8,133 nt of DNA. It comes from Alphaproteobacteria bacterium. GTDB lineage: Bacteria; Pseudomonadota; Alphaproteobacteria; ATCC43930; CGMCC-115725. The notes beneath the pieces were generated by a model. It was given only the letters and a program-made list of their open reading frames with translations, was not told the DNA's origin and searched no databases. Location: contig JAGWIH010000090.1 of NCBI GenBank assembly GCA_028866355.1, positions 1 to 8,133 of the forward strand, read 5' to 3'. A program made the translations under genes and the position numbers. How positions within the stretch are numbered: position 1 is the stretch's first letter; every line of letters starts with the position of its first letter. Of this stretch, positions 6,857-8,133 are shown piece by piece.

Positions 6857-7459
6857 CTAGGCCGATGACGAACGGTGCGCAATGGAATGCCGCCGGCGCC
6901 GGCGATGGAGGCGGTGCGCCACGTGCGCGCCGATCAGCAGCACCGCGAAGCCCGCTAACATGGCAAAGCCGAAATCGCGCGCCACTTGCCCGAGCAACGT
7001 GCGCAATTCCCGGCCGCAAAGATAGCCCGCGCCGACGAAAACGACCGCCCAGATGCCGGCGGCCGTGAAATTGAGAACCATGAACCGGCGCCAGTCTATG
7101 CCGCTGATGCCGAGCGCGAACGACGAGAAATTGCGTACGCCATAGATGAAGCGGAAGCTCAGGATGAACCAGATGTCGAAGCGCTTGAGCCAGGCCAGGG
7201 CGCTGTCGACACGCTCGCGCCAGTGCGGCTGCCGCGCCAGCACACGCAGGCCGAAACGCCGACCGATCCAGAAATAACACTGATCGCCGGCAAAGCTGCC
7301 AAGACCGGCGGCGACCGCGAGCAGCGGCGCGTTCAGCAAACCTTCCGCCGCCGCGAACGCCGCGAACAGCACGAACGTCTCGCCTTCGAAGAAGGTCCAT
7401 ACGAAGGTGATCGGATATGTCCACGCGCCGTGCGTGGCGATGAAGTGCTGAACGTTCAT
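6857..7459 (-). CDS. DedA/VTT-domain membrane protein, YohD-like
   Basis: A 200-residue inner-membrane protein of the DedA (SNARE-associated/VTT) family, members of which act in envelope homeostasis and some as phospholipid flippases. It most resembles the E. coli YohD branch: FFEGETFVLF (23-32) with Glu25 and Glu27 in the re-entrant region, then GDQCYFWIGRRFG (58-70), then RFIYGVRN (103-110). Arg103 and Arg109 have the same six-residue spacing as the essential Arg130/Arg136 of YqjA. The PGD motif of the YqjA/YghB branch is absent, as expected for the YohD branch. The C-terminus is hydrophobic (about 165-180), then Arg/His-rich and probably cytoplasmic. The ATG at 7459 is the only sensible start; a GGAGGA motif lies about 12 bases upstream, rather far. 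The secreted four-cysteine protein follows 25 bases downstream. Family assignment is firm; the transported lipid or ion is unknown. Confidence 0.92.
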   Translation of the reverse strand: MNVQHFIATHGAWTYPITFVWTFFEGETFVLFAAFAAAEGLLNAPLLAVAAGLGSFAGDQCYFWIGRRFGLRVLARQPHWRERVDSALAWLKRFDIWFILSFRFIYGVRNFSSFALGISGIDWRRFMVLNFTAAGIWAVVFVGAGYLCGRELRTLLGQVARDFGFAMLAGFAVLLIGAHVAHRLHRRRRRHSIAHRSSSA

Positions 7460-7513
7460 GCCCGAAGCGTGTCCTCCGGTCCCCCTCCGAAGGGTCCTTT
7501 GATCAGAACATGC

Positions 7514-7519
7514 ACTATA
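7514..7519 (-). promoter_or_regulatory. Possible -10 element for the DedA operon
   Basis: Minus-strand TATAGT matches the -10 consensus at five of six positions and would start transcription near 7507, giving a leader of nearly 50 bases. The -35 region at 17-base spacing (7537-7542, CCCAAT) is poor. An A/T tract at 7552-7560 sits where an UP element could help. A candidate only. Confidence 0.35.
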
Positions 7520-7569
7520 CCAAACGTCGAGCCCAGATTGGGTGCGGGGGCAAAAAAATTACCATGCGC

Positions 7570-7586
7570 CGCCGCATGTTGCGGCG
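7570..7586. repeat. GC-rich hairpin (7-base stem, 3-base loop)
   Basis: CGCCGCA at 7570-7576 is perfectly complementary to TGCGGCG at 7580-7586 around the loop TGT. Seven consecutive As lie nearby at 7552-7558. On the minus strand this gives a hairpin followed about eleven bases later by a T run, too far for a standard intrinsic terminator. It lies upstream of both divergent genes, so it is more likely a protein site or chance than a terminator. Confidence 0.4.
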
Positions 7587-7596
7587 CGACACGCAC

Positions 7597-7610
7597 CGTG
7601 GCGTGCCACG
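7597..7610. promoter_or_regulatory. 14-base inverted repeat, candidate operator
   Basis: CGTGGC-GT-GCCACG is a perfect inverted repeat ending nine bases before the candidate -35 hexamer of the downstream MFS gene. That position suits an activator or repressor site. No regulator gene is visible nearby, and short palindromes are frequent at this GC content. Confidence 0.35.
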
Positions 7611-7618
7611 CCCGGCGC

Positions 7619-7646
7619 TTGGCAACCGCCAGCGGACGTGTATCCT
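7619..7646 (+). promoter_or_regulatory. Candidate sigma70-type promoter for the Fsr-like MFS gene
   Basis: TTGGCA (7619-7624, one mismatch to TTGACA) and TATCCT (7641-7646, two mismatches to TATAAT) are 16 bases apart. Transcription would begin near 7653, only about six bases before the ATG at 7659, so the transcript would be almost leaderless. This agrees with the absence of a Shine-Dalgarno motif ahead of that ATG. Confidence 0.45.
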
Positions 7647-7658
7647 TCGGTCCCGATC

Positions 7659-8133
7659 ATGACGGTTGAAACCGTTTCCTCCCTGCGTTCGCTGCGCACC
7701 CAGACGCTGGTCGGCGCCGTCAGCCTCGGCCACGGCGCGACGCATTGGGCGGCGGCGACGTTCTTCCTGCTGCTGCCGGCGATGAGCCGCAGCCTCGGCC
7801 TCAGCTACACCGCAGCCGGCTTGCTGGCGACGGCGTACTACGTCGGCTCGATGATTTCGAATCTACCGAGCGGCATCGTCGTCGACCTGACGGGCAAGCG
7901 CATCCGGTACCAGCTGCTGGCGTTGCTGTTGGGCAGCGCGTCGCTCGCGCTGCTCGGCACGACCGGCAGCTTTGTCGCGCTGTGGTGCTGTCTGGCGCTG
8001 CTCGGCGCATCCAACCAGATGTGGCATCCGGCGGCGATTTCGTACCTGTCGCTCCATCTGCCGCGCAATCGCGGCTATTCGCTGGCGATCCATTCGCTCG
8101 GCGCGCATATCGGCGACGCCGCGGCGCCGCTCG
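7659..8133 (+). CDS. Fsr-like MFS transporter (3' partial)
   Basis: The N-terminal 158 residues of a major facilitator resembling the fosmidomycin-resistance (Fsr) group of drug/metabolite exporters; the rest lies beyond the right edge. Visible marks are SLGHGATHW (22-30) in helix 1, the loop motif GIVVDLTGKRIR (72-83) between helices 2 and 3, HPAAISYLS (123-131) and a helix 5 region IHSLGAHIGDAAAPL (144-158). The last resembles the H-x-x-G-x-x-x-G-x-x-x-x-P-L pattern of this group. About five hydrophobic segments are present. The ATG at 7659 is chosen because a short polar N-terminus then leads directly into helix 1 and a promoter-like sequence lies just upstream; no Shine-Dalgarno is seen. 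It is transcribed divergently from the DedA operon. Substrate unknown; another MFS exporter subgroup is possible. Confidence 0.85.
   Translation, partial: MTVETVSSLRSLRTQTLVGAVSLGHGATHWAAATFFLLLPAMSRSLGLSYTAAGLLATAYYVGSMISNLPSGIVVDLTGKRIRYQLLALLLGSASLALLGTTGSFVALWCCLALLGASNQMWHPAAISYLSLHLPRNRGYSLAIHSLGAHIGDAAAPL

Noticed and set aside
6832..6882. Longer start for the secreted protein at 6882
   Set aside because: It would overlap the DedA gene and put 17 Arg-rich residues before a clear signal peptide; the ATG at 6831 has a strong ribosome-binding site.
7552..7586. Intrinsic terminator on the minus strand
   Set aside because: The T run is about eleven bases after the hairpin rather than adjacent, and no gene upstream on that strand needs it.
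6986..7669. 227-residue plus-strand open frame across the DedA gene and intergenic region
   Set aside because: Antisense to DedA, Arg/Glu/Ala-rich, no motifs, and runs through the promoter region.

Overview
The window is very GC-rich, strongly GC-biased at third codon positions and densely coding. It looks like a chromosomal piece of an alphaproteobacterium; Rhizobiales or Rhodospirillales-like is a guess from GC content and from the kinds of genes present. No rRNA, tRNA, CRISPR array, transposase or integrase is visible.

Region 1 (1-3580, + strand) is a glycan or envelope locus. A multidomain glycosyltransferase is cut by the left edge. Its frame is open from base 1, and the first 40 codons look like the tail of a glycoside-hydrolase-type domain. 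A GT2 catalytic domain, membrane segments and an unassigned C-terminal domain follow. One base after its stop begins a full-length ABC exporter half-transporter (TMD-NBD). The pair suggests synthesis of a sugar polymer or glycolipid and its export across the inner membrane; the substrate cannot be read from the sequence.

Region 2 (3577-6339) opens with a TerC/YjbE-type membrane protein on the minus strand. Its stop codon interlocks with the ABC gene's stop in a shared TTAA. Divergent from it, across a short 88-base gap, are an HcaT/PPP-type MFS transporter and, 23 bases further on, a protein with a degenerate SRP/FlhF-type GTPase domain. These two probably form an operon.

Region 3 (6349-7459, minus strand) is a two-gene unit: a YohD-like DedA membrane protein followed by a small secreted protein with four cysteines and many histidines. 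It converges on the GTPase gene with a 9-base gap.

Region 4 (7460-8133) is a 199-base divergent intergenic region, the only sizeable regulatory space in the window. It holds an A-tract, a GC-rich hairpin, a 14-base inverted repeat and a plausible sigma70-type promoter placed so close to the next start codon that the transcript may be nearly leaderless. It drives the 5' part of an Fsr-like MFS transporter that runs off the right edge.

Most genes encode envelope or membrane proteins (two MFS, ABC, TerC, DedA, a membrane GT and a secreted protein). I do not see a clear new defence or mobile system. The least explained items are the GH-GT2 fusion with its extra C-terminal domain, the degenerate SRP-like GTPase and the DedA-linked secreted protein.
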